Assembly: GCA_037176885.1 (NCBI GenBank)
Contig: JAWWNJ010000001.1
Coordinates: 1,178,001-1,242,000 of the forward strand
Direction: 5' to 3'
DNA length: 64,000 nt
Origin: Favolaschia claudopus
Taxonomy: Eukaryota; Basidiomycota; Agaricomycetes; Agaricales; Mycenaceae
The stretch's first letter is position 1. Each line of letters begins with the position of its first letter. This document shows positions 46,066 through 56,521 of the stretch, piece after piece. The translations under genes were made by a program, and so were the position numbers. Below the pieces are notes generated by a model, which worked only from the letters and a program-made list of their open reading frames with translations, had not been told where the DNA came from and made no database searches.

Positions 46066-47962
46066 ATGGGCATCGAGGTGAGAGCCATTGTACACCTATC
46101 CTGCCCTTCGGAATCTCTGTCTGACCCACCATCCTCTTATTCTTGTCCGCAAGCACGCAGCGAAACAGGCAAAGTTGACCATCGACTTTCTCATCATTGG
46201 CGCTGGTATATCCGGCCTTTCGTGCGCCATAGCCCTGCAAAGAGTGGGCCATCGAGTCGTTGTTGTCGAGCGGGAGAAGGAAATAGGACAATCTGATGTA
46301 TGTTTGTGGTGGCAGATCCCGTCTGCTGCAAGTTATATTCAACTCTCATATTTTTTTCCAGGTTGGCCGCGGCGTTCGCCTCCCACCGAATTTATCGAAA
46401 ATCTTGTATCGCTGGAATTTGGAGCCCGAAGTGTCTGCAGTCGCCGTCAAGTCGAAGCAAATCCAAATCTCGCGACGTGCGTTTTTTGTTGTTTGCACCG
46501 CTCCCCCAGATACTCATTCGTCAAACGCAACCAGTGGAGACAGGGGATCGTCTAGGGGATCACTATTGGGATGACGAGGTTCTACGAGAAACGCAGGGGG
46601 AGTTTCTTTTCGGCCATGTGAGTTTGAACCGGTCTCCACTCTATACAATATGTTACTGAAGGAATTGAAGCTTGCTGATCTTCGGAAAATGATGTATGAT
46701 GTTGCTGTCGGTCAAGGCGCCACAGTCCGCCTAGGCGCTACGGCAGTATCCGTTGACCCTGAGCGCCGTGCAGTCGCCTTGGATTCTGGGGAAACATTAA
46801 CGGCCGATGTAATCATTGGAGCCGACGGTGTATTTGGCCTCATACGGCCAATATTATTGGCGGAGCAAGACATCGAGGAAGCAACTGAACCGCCCTTGTG
46901 CATGTACAGGTAAGATCCCGGTGCTTTCCCTAGGCCCAGATTTAACTCCGTATCCAGTGCAATTGTACCCAAAGCTTTGGTGGAAAAGGATCCCCAATCC
47001 AAACATTTCTATGAGCCTAAAGTAGTTCGTTGTTATGCCTCGGGTTATGACCTAATACTTATCCTTGTTCAGATCTCCATGTTCTCTTTCTTCGGGAACA
47101 ACCAATCCGTCATCAGCCACCCTACTGTATGGTTTTACTGTGTCGAGGAATTTCAGAGCATTGATCGCTGCTGTAGGGTGGCGCGCCTTCATTTACGTTC
47201 ACGTTATATCGTCCTTACGACGAATTCGAGAACTCTCCCGCAGATGGAATGCGAGCTGCTTTACAAAGCGTGTGCCCAAGGTAAGATTTTAGACTGTGTT
47301 TTCTTTTCCGCGCTGACCTCAGTTCAGACTGCGAAACCTTGGCCCGCTAATCAAACAACCACGGCGCTTCCCAGTCTTCGCACATCCAGCTCTCGACGAC
47401 TGGCTGGATGAAACCGGGCGACTGGTTGTCGTTGGCGGAGCGGCTCATCCGATACCTGTGATTTTCTTTCTCCATCTCCATCATCACAATTGAACTCATC
47501 TCAGCTGATCAGCCTGGATCGACGCAGCAATACGCCATGGGCCTCGAAGACGGCGCAGTCCTCGCCAAACTCTTCTCACACCTTGCCACCGACAGCCAAA
47601 TCACCGACTTCCTCTACGCCTTCCAAGAACTCCGCCAACCACGCACCGAATCCGTTCTCGCTTCGGAAACAGGTATCATCCACTACATGGGCATGCCCAA
47701 CTGTCCCGACCAGGCGGCCCGCGATCAGGCTATGCAAGCCAAGTACAAATCAGGAGACGATTTGTTCGTTTATTCGGGCGATGAGGAGGAGTCGGCCGAG
47801 TGGGCGGAGATCAAGACGGTGTTTGGTTACGATGCGGAGGATGAGGCGGATAATTGGTGGGTGACTTGGGGACGGCTGAGGGCGCGATCTCTGGAGAATG
47901 CAGGCGCACGGGGGGACCCGCAAACGTCTTTGCTGGAATCGGTGTTTGTCCGGACCGCTTGA
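46066..47962 (+). CDS. FAD-dependent monooxygenase (salicylate hydroxylase-like)
   Basis: Class A flavoprotein monooxygenase; aromatic hydroxylation by family, substrate unknown. Exon 1 is 46066-46077 (MGIE); after an intron to 46153 it continues HAAKQAKLTIDFLIIGAGIS with GxGxxG and VVVVEREKEIGQ (Rossmann). Then GRGVRLPPNLSKILYRWNLE, LADLRKMMYDVAVGQGATVR, ADVIIGADGVFGLIRP (GADG, DG motif), KALVEKDPQSKHFYEPK, PLIKQPRRFPVFAHPALDDW, LVVVGGAAHPIPP, YAMGLEDGAVLAKLFSHL (C-terminal FAD contact). The usual GDAAHP motif reads GGAAHP. The end EDEADNWWVTWGRLRARSLE has an unusual acidic/Trp stretch. At least eight short introns. Confidence 0.83.
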
Positions 47963-48900
47963 CCGGCCGCGACCCAACCCATTGCTGCCATTTGTGCGCT
48001 TTGACCGTCAACTGACATTATCGCTCCATGTACACTACTTACTCACTTACACATCTGGATACTTTCATACATCTATACATATCGCCCATGCACATAATTA
48101 AATCCATGTCTTCTTTGTCATGTTTGCGTAGTCGCAGTGTTTGCCAATGCTCAGCATTCATTCGTGCAGGTCCACCACCAAATTAATTTCACTGGCAGCG
48201 CCAGACTATTCAAGTGGTTTCTCGACTCAAATGAAGCACTCAGTACCGACTGCCCAATCGAGGTTTATATCCGAAGCCGAAAACCGAATGGAACTTGGTG
48301 ACAATAAATAGCATTTAGCTTGATTATGCAGCTTGCTTGTTTTGAGGAATTCGAACTTGCGGTCAATCTAGATTTCCGGTGCGAAGCGGTGCGAATACCA
48401 GTCCATTCCCAGTCGTTCGGCCAGTTGAACAGTTCGTGATCTTGATTTCGGACACGGTAGTACTACCTTGCTCGCATGCGATTGATGGAACGTGCTATAA
48501 TTCTGAGACACCGACACATGGAACGTCGTTACCCCGCACTTCACAGGCTGTCCCGCCACGGCATGGATTCTATATGCGATTGATGCCTATTGATGCACTT
48601 TGCCAGAAGGAAAGGATGCCTCTTGGAACTCGACGAACCGAGTCGGACGGTTTAGACTGGTTTAGACCAAGTTTACAGCTCGACGGCTGAATGAAGGTCG
48701 AATCGCAGCGCCATTGGGTTTTTCGAGTACAACATTGGGGACGACATGGACGTTGACGTTGAGAGCAAGAGATGGGTGTCTCGGCAAATGCCGCAGCGGT
48801 CGCAAACGTTCGTTCTTCGTTCCGCTTACGCTCGCCAATAAATACCATGAACGCGTCAACGCCGATGCGGGCGTCCTAATTGCGGCCTTTGTCCCCTTCA
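47963..48900. other. Intergenic, no gene recognised
   Basis: No coding signal on either strand. Contains the 3' flank of the monooxygenase and the upstream region of the phosphodiesterase gene. CGGTGCGAAGCGGTGCGAAT (48376-48395) is a short tandem repeat. Confidence 0.45.
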
Positions 48901-51619
48901 ATGTGGTCCTCGCTGATGTTGCAATCCGTTCTGGCTATATCCGCGCTCGCTGCGGCGGGCGTGAAAAGCAGCGTCCCCCATAGCACTCCCTCTGTCTTCA
49001 CCGTTCCCGGGGCTTTTCCGACCTCCCTGTTTACCAAATTCTATAACAATCCAACTCAGACGGCTTCCCAGGTGCAGCCCGTCATCAAGGATCCAGTCGA
49101 AACGGTACAGCGCTTTTCCCAGAAATATAACTTCTAATGATGTTTTCTCACCAAAGGGCGTGGTATACCCTCTTGCGTTGACCGAGTCAGTGGGAAATTC
49201 CTTGTCAGCAGGTGGTTTTATTCATTGAACTGAACTTGAAGCCCGGATACCATTCCAACCAATGATACCGTCGGTCCCCACCCACTTCCCCCGACTGCAT
49301 CTTCCTCGCTTTTGTTAAAAGCCGCGTTCAATCAAATCGTCTCCATTTCTGCGAACCCAATTTTTGGCACGAACAACTGCGCCCGGTGCCAGGCCGGTTT
49401 AGAAGTCGCCAAATTCCTCGCAATGGCCTCACCCTCAAGCGGCCCTGAACTCGCAGTCCAGCTCTGCTTCCACTTCAACTTCAACTCCGACTGTGGCACG
49501 CAATACAGCCGCCTCGGAATTGGTGCCATTATCACCCAAGTTGTCGCCAATGCAAATGTAGGCGGATATGACGGCCAGATGCTCTGCCAAAATTTCCTTG
49601 GGATGTGTCCCCTGCCCCCGGCCTCGCCTCTCAACCTCACTTCGTGGTTCACGAAACCCAAGCCTAACCCTTTACCCCCGAAGAAGAAGCCGAGCGGTAA
49701 ACGTCTCAAGGTTCTGCATATATCCGACTTCCATCTCGACCCGCGGTATGCGACCGGTTCAGAGGCGAACTGCACTTCCGGTCTTTGCTGCCGCAAGCAT
49801 GGCTTCAACAGTGCCAGCCCGAATGTGACTATTCAGCCTGCGCCGCGGTTCGGTGCCTACCTTTGCGATACACCGTTATCTCTGGGCATGGCTGCTCTGC
49901 AAGCTATACCTCCGCTTACTGGCACAGAGAACACCGGGTTCTCGTTCAGCATTTACACCGGCGATTTGGTGTCGCATGACCCCGATAACAAGCTTTCCCA
50001 AGCGTATGTCGAGTACACTGAGGTCCGGTTCTCTCTTTCCTCCATTCTGTCTCTTGACCCAAGCCAAAACTGCAGACACTCATATTCGACCTCTTCCGCA
50101 AAACCCTCGGCTCCGGTCCCATCTACGCCACCCTCGGGAACCACGACTCGTACAACCAAGCCCAAGATGCGCCGCATATGCTGGGCGGGGCGCTCGCGAA
50201 ACAATTCAGCTGGTGCGAGTTTAGAAATTGACTGTGGGGAATTCTTTTAGCTGACGCAAAGTTCAGGAACTACAACCACCTGGCGAAACTGTGGCAGCAC
50301 GAACAGTGGCTCCCTGAAAGCGCGGTGGAGCTCGCCAAAGCGCACTACTCTGGATTCATGGTCAAGAGGCAGGATGGGCTGCGGGTCATCTCTATGAATA
50401 CGGATATGTGGTATAAGTGCGTACAATCTTCTTTCGACGTCGTCGAATGTGTACGATGCTGACACGGTGTGCATCAGGGCAAACTACTTCAACTACATCA
50501 ACCTTGACTCTCCAGACAACTCCGGCATGCTTCGATTCCTGACGGACGAGTTACAGGCTGCGGAGGACGCGGGCGATCGTGTTTGGATCATCGGACATGT
50601 TCTTTCTGGGTGGGATGGTTCAAATCGTACGTCCTCTTCCTACAGATGCTCGGTCTATCAACACTTGAATTGATTGAAACGCGGTGTAGCTTTGGTTAAC
50701 CCGACGGACCTGTTTTATCAGATCGTCGACCGGTTTTCGCCTCATGTTATTGCTAGTATGTTTTTCTCTTCCTGGTCTTCTTCCCTTTCCTCTTCAATAG
50801 ATGCGAGAAAGAGTACTGATTAATTTGCTGGTGTGTGTAGATATCTTCTTCGGCCATACGCATGAGGACCAAGCATCGATTTTCTATGCTAATAATGCGT
50901 CGGATATCAGTGCGCAGAGTGCGTTGACGACGTCTTGGGTAAGCTTTGCAGAATATCTGAGTCGCAAAGTAGAGGTCATTCATATCAACATCTGCAAATG
51001 TAGATGGGACCTTCAATAGTACCCGGCTCGCGCTTGAACTCCGGTTTCCGGATGTACGAAGTGGATTCATCCGTATGTCTTCTCCTGTCTCGTCTATCTT
51101 CAAAGCACACTAACATACATACATACCATATAGACGTTCGAGATCCTCGACGCCTACACCTGGAGGAGCGACGTCAGCTCGTTCCCCGCTTTGGACCAAC
51201 AAGTCGAGTTTGGGCCGACCTTTGAGTTTGAGTACAGTACGCGGGATACTTATGGGCCGAGTGTGGCCGGGTGGGGTGCGAGTGATCCGCTGAATGGTAA
51301 TATTCACCTTTCGTCCATCCCGTCTTCATTAGTGTCCTAACGTTGACTGTGTGATTTAGCTACGTGGTGGCACCGCGTAACCGAAGGTGCCTATCCCGCG
51401 ATTCACTAGATTAAGTAATGGCTGATCCCTTGTATAGCGATGGAAACCAACTCCAGCTTGGTGTCCACCTTCAACACCCTCCAGGGAAAGACGTCGGTGT
51501 TGACCAAGCCGTGCACGGATGACTGCGTCAAGGCGAAGATTTGTTATATTCGGAGTGGGTCGGCGGCGGTGGCGAAGCAGAATTGTATTCAGGGGTTCGG
51601 GAGTGTGCAGGGTGGTTGA
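48901..51619 (+). CDS. Secreted acid sphingomyelinase-like phosphodiesterase (saposin B + metallophosphatase)
   Basis: Probably a secreted or vacuolar phosphodiesterase acting on sphingomyelin-like lipids or nucleotides. Start MWSSLMLQSVLAISALAAAG is a clear signal peptide. After two short introns comes a saposin-B-type domain with conserved cysteines (NCARCQAGLEVAKFLAM, QLCFHF, DCGTQ, MLCQNFLGMCPLPP). A Pro/Lys hinge follows. The calcineurin-like metallophosphatase core shows all metal-binding blocks: LHISDFHLD, YTGDLVSHD, LGNHDSYN, WIIGHVL and FFGHTHEDQ. The C-terminal Cys-rich end KPCTDDCVKAKICYIRSG is typical of acid sphingomyelinase. Stop at 51617-51619. There are at least nine introns, all short. 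N-glycosylation sequons (NCT, NVT, NAS) are present. Confidence 0.88.
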
Positions 51620-51986
51620 TCTTTTGGGTACACTTAGAGTTGGAGGGTCAGGAGTCGCTCAACAGAATTTGAGTGGAACTGTAAGCGCTCACTATTATTC
51701 GTGACGTCGAGACTCAAAAAATGAGCGATCCCACTCGACGTCATGGGAATCCGGAGTCAAATACGAGTTACCCAGGGTCGCTACTGCACTACTAGGCAGC
51801 AGACAATTACTCTATAACTGTCGTTGCTCTCTGCCTGTAATAGCGGCATTCTTTCAGAAGAATGAAAATTGCCTTTTTGGGCTTGATATTTCTGATCTCA
51901 CGAGTCACAAACGGAGATATCAAACACGTTTTGTCACATTAGTTACGGTCGTGACCCTCCCTCGCGCTCACCACGACCACTGCTAA
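51620..51986. other. Intergenic, no gene recognised
   Basis: 3' flank of the phosphodiesterase and promoter of the ankyrin gene; no repeats or motif of note. Confidence 0.45.
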
Positions 51987-53120
51987 ATGGCCATCCTCGT
52001 CGACCTTCCCCCCGAATTGGTTTTGCACATTGTATCTTTTTCTACCAGGCTGACCACTCTATACGAAAAAAACTTACTCCCTCGCTTTGAATGGGATCAC
52101 CTTACAAAGCTCATACCGGACCTACCCTCCATAAATGCCCTCTCTCAGGCTGATTCATATCTTCACTGCACCCTCAACGATTCTCTTTATGACTTATGCG
52201 CCATGAACAAAATTCTCGGCCGACTCTCGTTCTTGTACGCTGCCAAATTGGAATTGGCGGACGTACTTGAGAGACTTGCCGCCGCAGGAGTGGATGTTGA
52301 CTTCGAAGTCTGCTTCGAACGCAGATGCTGCACTCTTCTTGACCTCGCCTCGGCGATGAATTTACGCGTCACCGTTCTCAAACTGCTACAAATCTATGGG
52401 ACGGACATGGCGGCAAAAGTTCATGCACGAGACTACTTCTCAAATTTATCGCCGCTTGACTATGCTGCGTGCCGAGGGAACTTGGACGTTGTCCGCATGC
52501 TCGCTCCGATTCCCAATCCACCACCCTCGAGCTCAGAGATATCTTGGTCACCCACACAACACTTGAGCATCGCCCTCATCCAGGCTGTGAAAGGTGGCCA
52601 TCGAGCTGTCTGCGAGTATCTTTTGTCGCAAGGAGCAGATGTCAATTATATTGATTACTCGGATCATTACCGGGAGTGCAGCTCCCCTCTCTTTCATGCT
52701 ACAATTTGCGCCGAGTTCGACCTGCAGATTACGCAGCTTCTGCTCTCTGCTGGTGCCAATCCCAACATTGCCGAAGGAGCCATTCTGCTGGGCGCGGCTC
52801 GCAGCTCCCGTCGTCTCGACATGTTGGAAGCGCTTTTTGCCGGGGGGATGGATCTTCATGTTAGGGATCGTTTCTACCAGCATAATGTGTTTGAAGGATG
52901 TCGCGATGTCACGGCCATGCGTTTTTTCCTCGAACACGGCGTCGATCCCAATGTTCGGAATCGCGAAGGGCGGACACCTCTGCACTATGTCTATTCACTT
53001 GTCGACTTGGATCGCGCGCATCAGCTGGGAGACCTTCTTCTCCAGTTCGGGGCGCTACCTGACATTACTGACAAAGAAGGGATCACGCCGATAGATATTT
53101 TACATCGCAAAGCTTTCTGA
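51987..53120 (+). CDS. F-box-like/ankyrin-repeat protein, single exon
   Basis: 377 residues without introns, unlike its neighbours. N-terminus MAILVDLPPELVLHIVSFST is an F-box-like start (L-P-x-E-L-x-x-x-I), followed by SQADSYLHCTLNDSLYDLCA. Ankyrin-type repeats follow: LEDVLERLAAAGVDVDF-like ELADVLERLAAAGVDV, SPLDYAACRGNLDVVRML, ALIQAVKGGHRAVCEYLLSQ, SPLFHATICAEFDLQITQLL, SAGANPNIAEGAILLGAARS, RFFLEHGVDPNVRNREGRTP-type MRFFLEHGVDPNVRNREGRT, LHYVYSLVDLDRAHQLGDLL. It ends ITPIDILHRKAF. It may pair an SCF adaptor motif with a protein-binding ankyrin stack; this is inference. Confidence 0.85.
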   Translation: MAILVDLPPELVLHIVSFSTRLTTLYEKNLLPRFEWDHLTKLIPDLPSINALSQADSYLHCTLNDSLYDLCAMNKILGRLSFLYAAKLELADVLERLAAAGVDVDFEVCFERRCCTLLDLASAMNLRVTVLKLLQIYGTDMAAKVHARDYFSNLSPLDYAACRGNLDVVRMLAPIPNPPPSSSEISWSPTQHLSIALIQAVKGGHRAVCEYLLSQGADVNYIDYSDHYRECSSPLFHATICAEFDLQITQLLLSAGANPNIAEGAILLGAARSSRRLDMLEALFAGGMDLHVRDRFYQHNVFEGCRDVTAMRFFLEHGVDPNVRNREGRTPLHYVYSLVDLDRAHQLGDLLLQFGALPDITDKEGITPIDILHRKAF

Positions 53121-53278
53121 AATCGTAGATTCTACAAGCACATACAGTTACGGATACTGTGTATGTAGAGCTTTCCTTTGTGCACACTCTCAACTGTCCG
53201 TCTATGTTATGTAGCAAGAAATATTCTTGTGAGAATCATCGACGTCACTCAATCGTTACTTTGTCTTTCCCTCCTCTC

Positions 53279-55365
53279 ATGCTGCACCTTCCCGCTGAAC
53301 TCGTCATTGCGATATTGAGATACATACCGCTATCTACACTCACAAGCCTACCTTCTGTCTCGCGCGAATGGCAAAGCTTCTGTCAAGTGAACGAGTCCAA
53401 TTTATACCACAACGCTGCCATTCTACACGGCTTCGTTTCGAGCTCCGTTGTATACTCTGAGCTTGCAACTACACTCTCCCGGCGGGCTCTTGCTGGTAGG
53501 TAGTTGAAAACCTCCGATCGGAAGCGTGTTCCAATGTTTCTGCGTAAAACAAGGCGTTAGTGGCTGGAAATCGTTCTGTGAGTTGCATTCTTTGAATCTC
53601 GATTTCTCAACGAGCTTCAAACATTACGCAGGCTATGCACAAATATGTATCGAAAAGTCATGGCGTGGAGACGAACCATCTTCAGTAACTTTACACCATA
53701 GCGCTGGAGACAGAGTTCACCGAATCAAAGTCGACGAAGAGCGTGGTTTCCTCATCGTCACGTCCAGGCGTGGAGGAATTTCCGTTATCGACTTGTACAG
53801 CGACAACGAGTTGTGGTCTCTCCCCAACGTACGTACTCCAGCTTTCACCACTCAAATAATAATAATGAGCGATTTTTCTCGGTTTCGCCTGCTAGGACTA
53901 CGTCCATCCTTACGCTCACTGCGAATACGGCGCAGGGTATTTGATCTTCGACCGCGGGGGCCCGCATGGGGAGAAAGAGGTTTGGAGACACTCTGCGGAC
54001 GTCGAGGACGACCCAAGCCGCCCCACTTTCGCGGCTCCCGATGATAGCCAGCTCAATGCCGGTTCTCAGGCCGAGACGACTCACGGCCCCCCCTCGCGAG
54101 GACACTTCCGACCATGGGCAGTCCTGCGGCCTCCAGCACTCACTCGCGCGTTTCGTTTCGTTCATCCGTCGCTCATCGCGGCAACAAGGGACTCTCTCTT
54201 CATCTGGGACATCCCAACCGGCGAGTTGATCCAGATAATCCGAGACACTCAAATCTCCCCGGAGGGCTTAGGTTCTGAGGAGGATCTGGGGGAAATCAAC
54301 TACGTTGAAATTAGCGCGCAACATGCGTTTGTGTGTGGAGGGAATACTCTGCGCGCGTTCTCCCGCGCTACGGGGCGCTGTGTGCTGGATGTGCCGTCTT
54401 CGCAAGTTTCGTATGGGAAGAACGCGTTTTTTCTTTGTGCCGATGGGAGCCATGAGGGGCTGGGGCTGTCGAGTGCGATTTTGAAGCCGCAGCCGGTTGA
54501 ACATGGTTTAGCGAGTTTGCCGACGGACAGGAAGCGCTTGATTGACGAGTTCGTTGCAGGTTTGTTTGTGATTTAACTATCGACGTATAGTTTCTAATTT
54601 TGTTGACTTCAGTGCACGTTTCTGCCTGTGGATCGCATCTAGTCGCTGTCCTGGCTAGCTCGCGCCTCGTGATAATCCCTTTCTTCCAGCGGGTTATTGC
54701 TGGAAATGTGAGTATGTGGGATATCGCGCTGGATATTCAGGTGGGCTCTCCAATGAGCGTTGCTAGATATCTGGCCTTCGAGAACGGTCGAGTTGCGTTG
54801 GCCACGGTGAGGACATGCTTGTGTCATCTGAAAATAAGGCTGATCGTGTTTGCTTCCCAGGGAACCGGACTTTTCATCATCAGCTTAGACTGGGAATCCA
54901 CACTGGAGGAATCCGAATCGCCTCATATTTCCATACGTCGTGCAGCGTGGTTCAACGTGCCAGTCTCTCTCAGCTGTATTACCTGTCTGCAGATGACGCG
55001 TACGGGCATATATTTGAATTGGGCGGGGGGATGGGATAATGAGGAAGAGGAACGGCGCCGGCATTTCGAGGCGGAGGATTTGGTTCCCGAATTGGGGTTT
55101 GAGACGCTGTTCAATCTGAGTTTGAGCGACAAGCAGAGGGTGATAAGTGAGTATGGTTGATTTGCGATGAGAGGATTGAATTTCTTGATGGATTTTTGGT
55201 TCTAGATATGCCGAACGGAGACCAGGTTGTGCAGTTATTTGAACCGGGTGAGTCGATCTCTTGGCTGTTCTGTCGAGCGCAGATTGGTTATGTTTTTATG
55301 CGGTAGCTGGGCGGCAAACTTCTTCTAAATTGTTTAGCATTGACCTTACACCCCTCGAGTACTAA
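53279..55365 (+). CDS. F-box protein with beta-propeller-like C-terminal region
   Basis: Start MLHLPAELVIAILRYIPLST, then LTSLPSVSREWQSFCQVNES and NLYHNAAILHGF complete the F-box. After introns, blade-like segments follow: DRVHRIKVDEERGFLIVTSR, GGISVIDLYSDNELWSLPN, AYLIFDRGG-like GAGYLIFDRGGPHGEKEVWR, FVHPSLIAATRDSLFIWDIP, YVEISAQHAFVCGGNTLRAF, HVSACGSHLVAVLASSRLVI and RYLAFENGRVALATV. This resembles a WD40-type propeller, without strong WD dipeptides. A charged exon (DNEEEERRRHFEAEDLVPEL) and a small final exon after MPNGDQVVQLFEP lead to the stop near 55365. The exact 3' splice is uncertain. Confidence 0.75.
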
Positions 55366-56521
55366 CGAATCTGTGCTGTTCATCCCGCGGGCGTTGCTGC
55401 TACTTGATTGTATGGCGACGGGGAGGGACTAGATGCGAGGCGGAGACCGTTATGTACTACTGTTGTTTTGCTTGTGGAGGAGGTCAGCTGTTCAAACGAA
55501 CAGAAATATCATTCACTTGGGAGACGAATGTGAGAAAGTCCCTTTCTGTCCGAAACCCCACTATGTGCATACCCTCGCAAGAGAGGTGGGCCAACCGACC
55601 TGTCGATTGCGCGCTCAGAAGATCCAACGACTTGCACTGAGGTCCGAGAGCAAGGTTGCTAGCCGAGTTTGGTAATTTGGCTAATTAGCAGCTTGATCGA
55701 CGGATACTGGTCACACGAGCTGGGCTGCGTACGTGGAACGACGTCTACGACCGTTGTTGAAGCTAACTTGGGGGCCCGCAACATCTGTAGCGGCGACTGT
55801 GAGGGCATACTCCGTAGAACCTTCACAATGCGACCTCTCTGGAGTCGTCGTTTAGATTAAACCACACTATTAACGACAGTCCGCACTTCCGCAGACCCAT
55901 CGTACACCGACAAGGAAGGCTCTGGTGGCAGCATGACCAGCGTTGTTGAACGGCGTTGGAAAGCAGCAGTGATTCTCCAATCGTCCTGGCTTCCTACCAC
56001 AAGTGCTTTGACCACAATAGTTGTTGTTCTTGCGGAATCCGACTGTCCCGAAATTTGAACAGTTCCGCACGCAAAGGTGAGCCTTGACGCTGAAAAATGG
56101 CCTATACAGCTCGTGAAACGTTCTTGTAGAACCTCATAGTCACGTCCCGATGAAACTACAAACTGCAAAGCGACTTGTTCTGTGGATCCAATGATTTTCA
56201 CGAACAAATATTCCGTTTCTTCGAATGGTGAGGCTTTCAACTAGATATCGTCTGCTGCTGGTGCTGACTGGATCTATTGGTATGAGACGAACATGGTGGT
56301 TCAAGATAAGATAAAAGTGAAGAATAATCGGATTCGAACGGATCATGACCCGAAAAACACCGCCACATTGGTGACCAAGCCCGGGGCCGAACTTTTTTTA
56401 CTCTTTGACTTGCACCTCGTTGTAGGCTTGCCTGCATTCCTCGACCCTTCGCTGTCTATTGCGCGAGTATCGAGCCCTTAACCTGTATCCTTAGTCTTAT
56501 CCCCCTTCAAAACAACCAGTT
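55366..56521. other. Intergenic upstream of EF2
   Basis: Apart from the weak minus-strand open frame annotated separately, no gene is seen. The last 60 bp before the EF2 ATG is pyrimidine-rich (CTTAGTCTTATCCCCCTTC), as is usual for ribosomal and translation-factor promoters in fungi. Confidence 0.45.
55857..56250 (-). CDS. Possible hypothetical protein (weak)
   Basis: Uninterrupted minus-strand frame of about 127 residues with balanced composition: KASPFEETEYLFVKIIGSTE, VALQFVVSSGRDYEVLQERF, CGTVQISGQSDSARTTTIVV, RITAAFQRRSTTLVMLPPEP, ending VRTVVNSVV. It is preceded by a plausible splice acceptor (GATATCTAG|TTGAAAGCC) at about 56241, so a 5' exon would be needed, but none is obvious. I do not recognise it. 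Confidence 0.3.

Noticed and set aside
56290..56400. tRNA-like GATTCGAAC box on the minus strand
   Set aside because: The T-arm has a mismatch and no acceptor stem, D-arm or anticodon arm can be folded around it.
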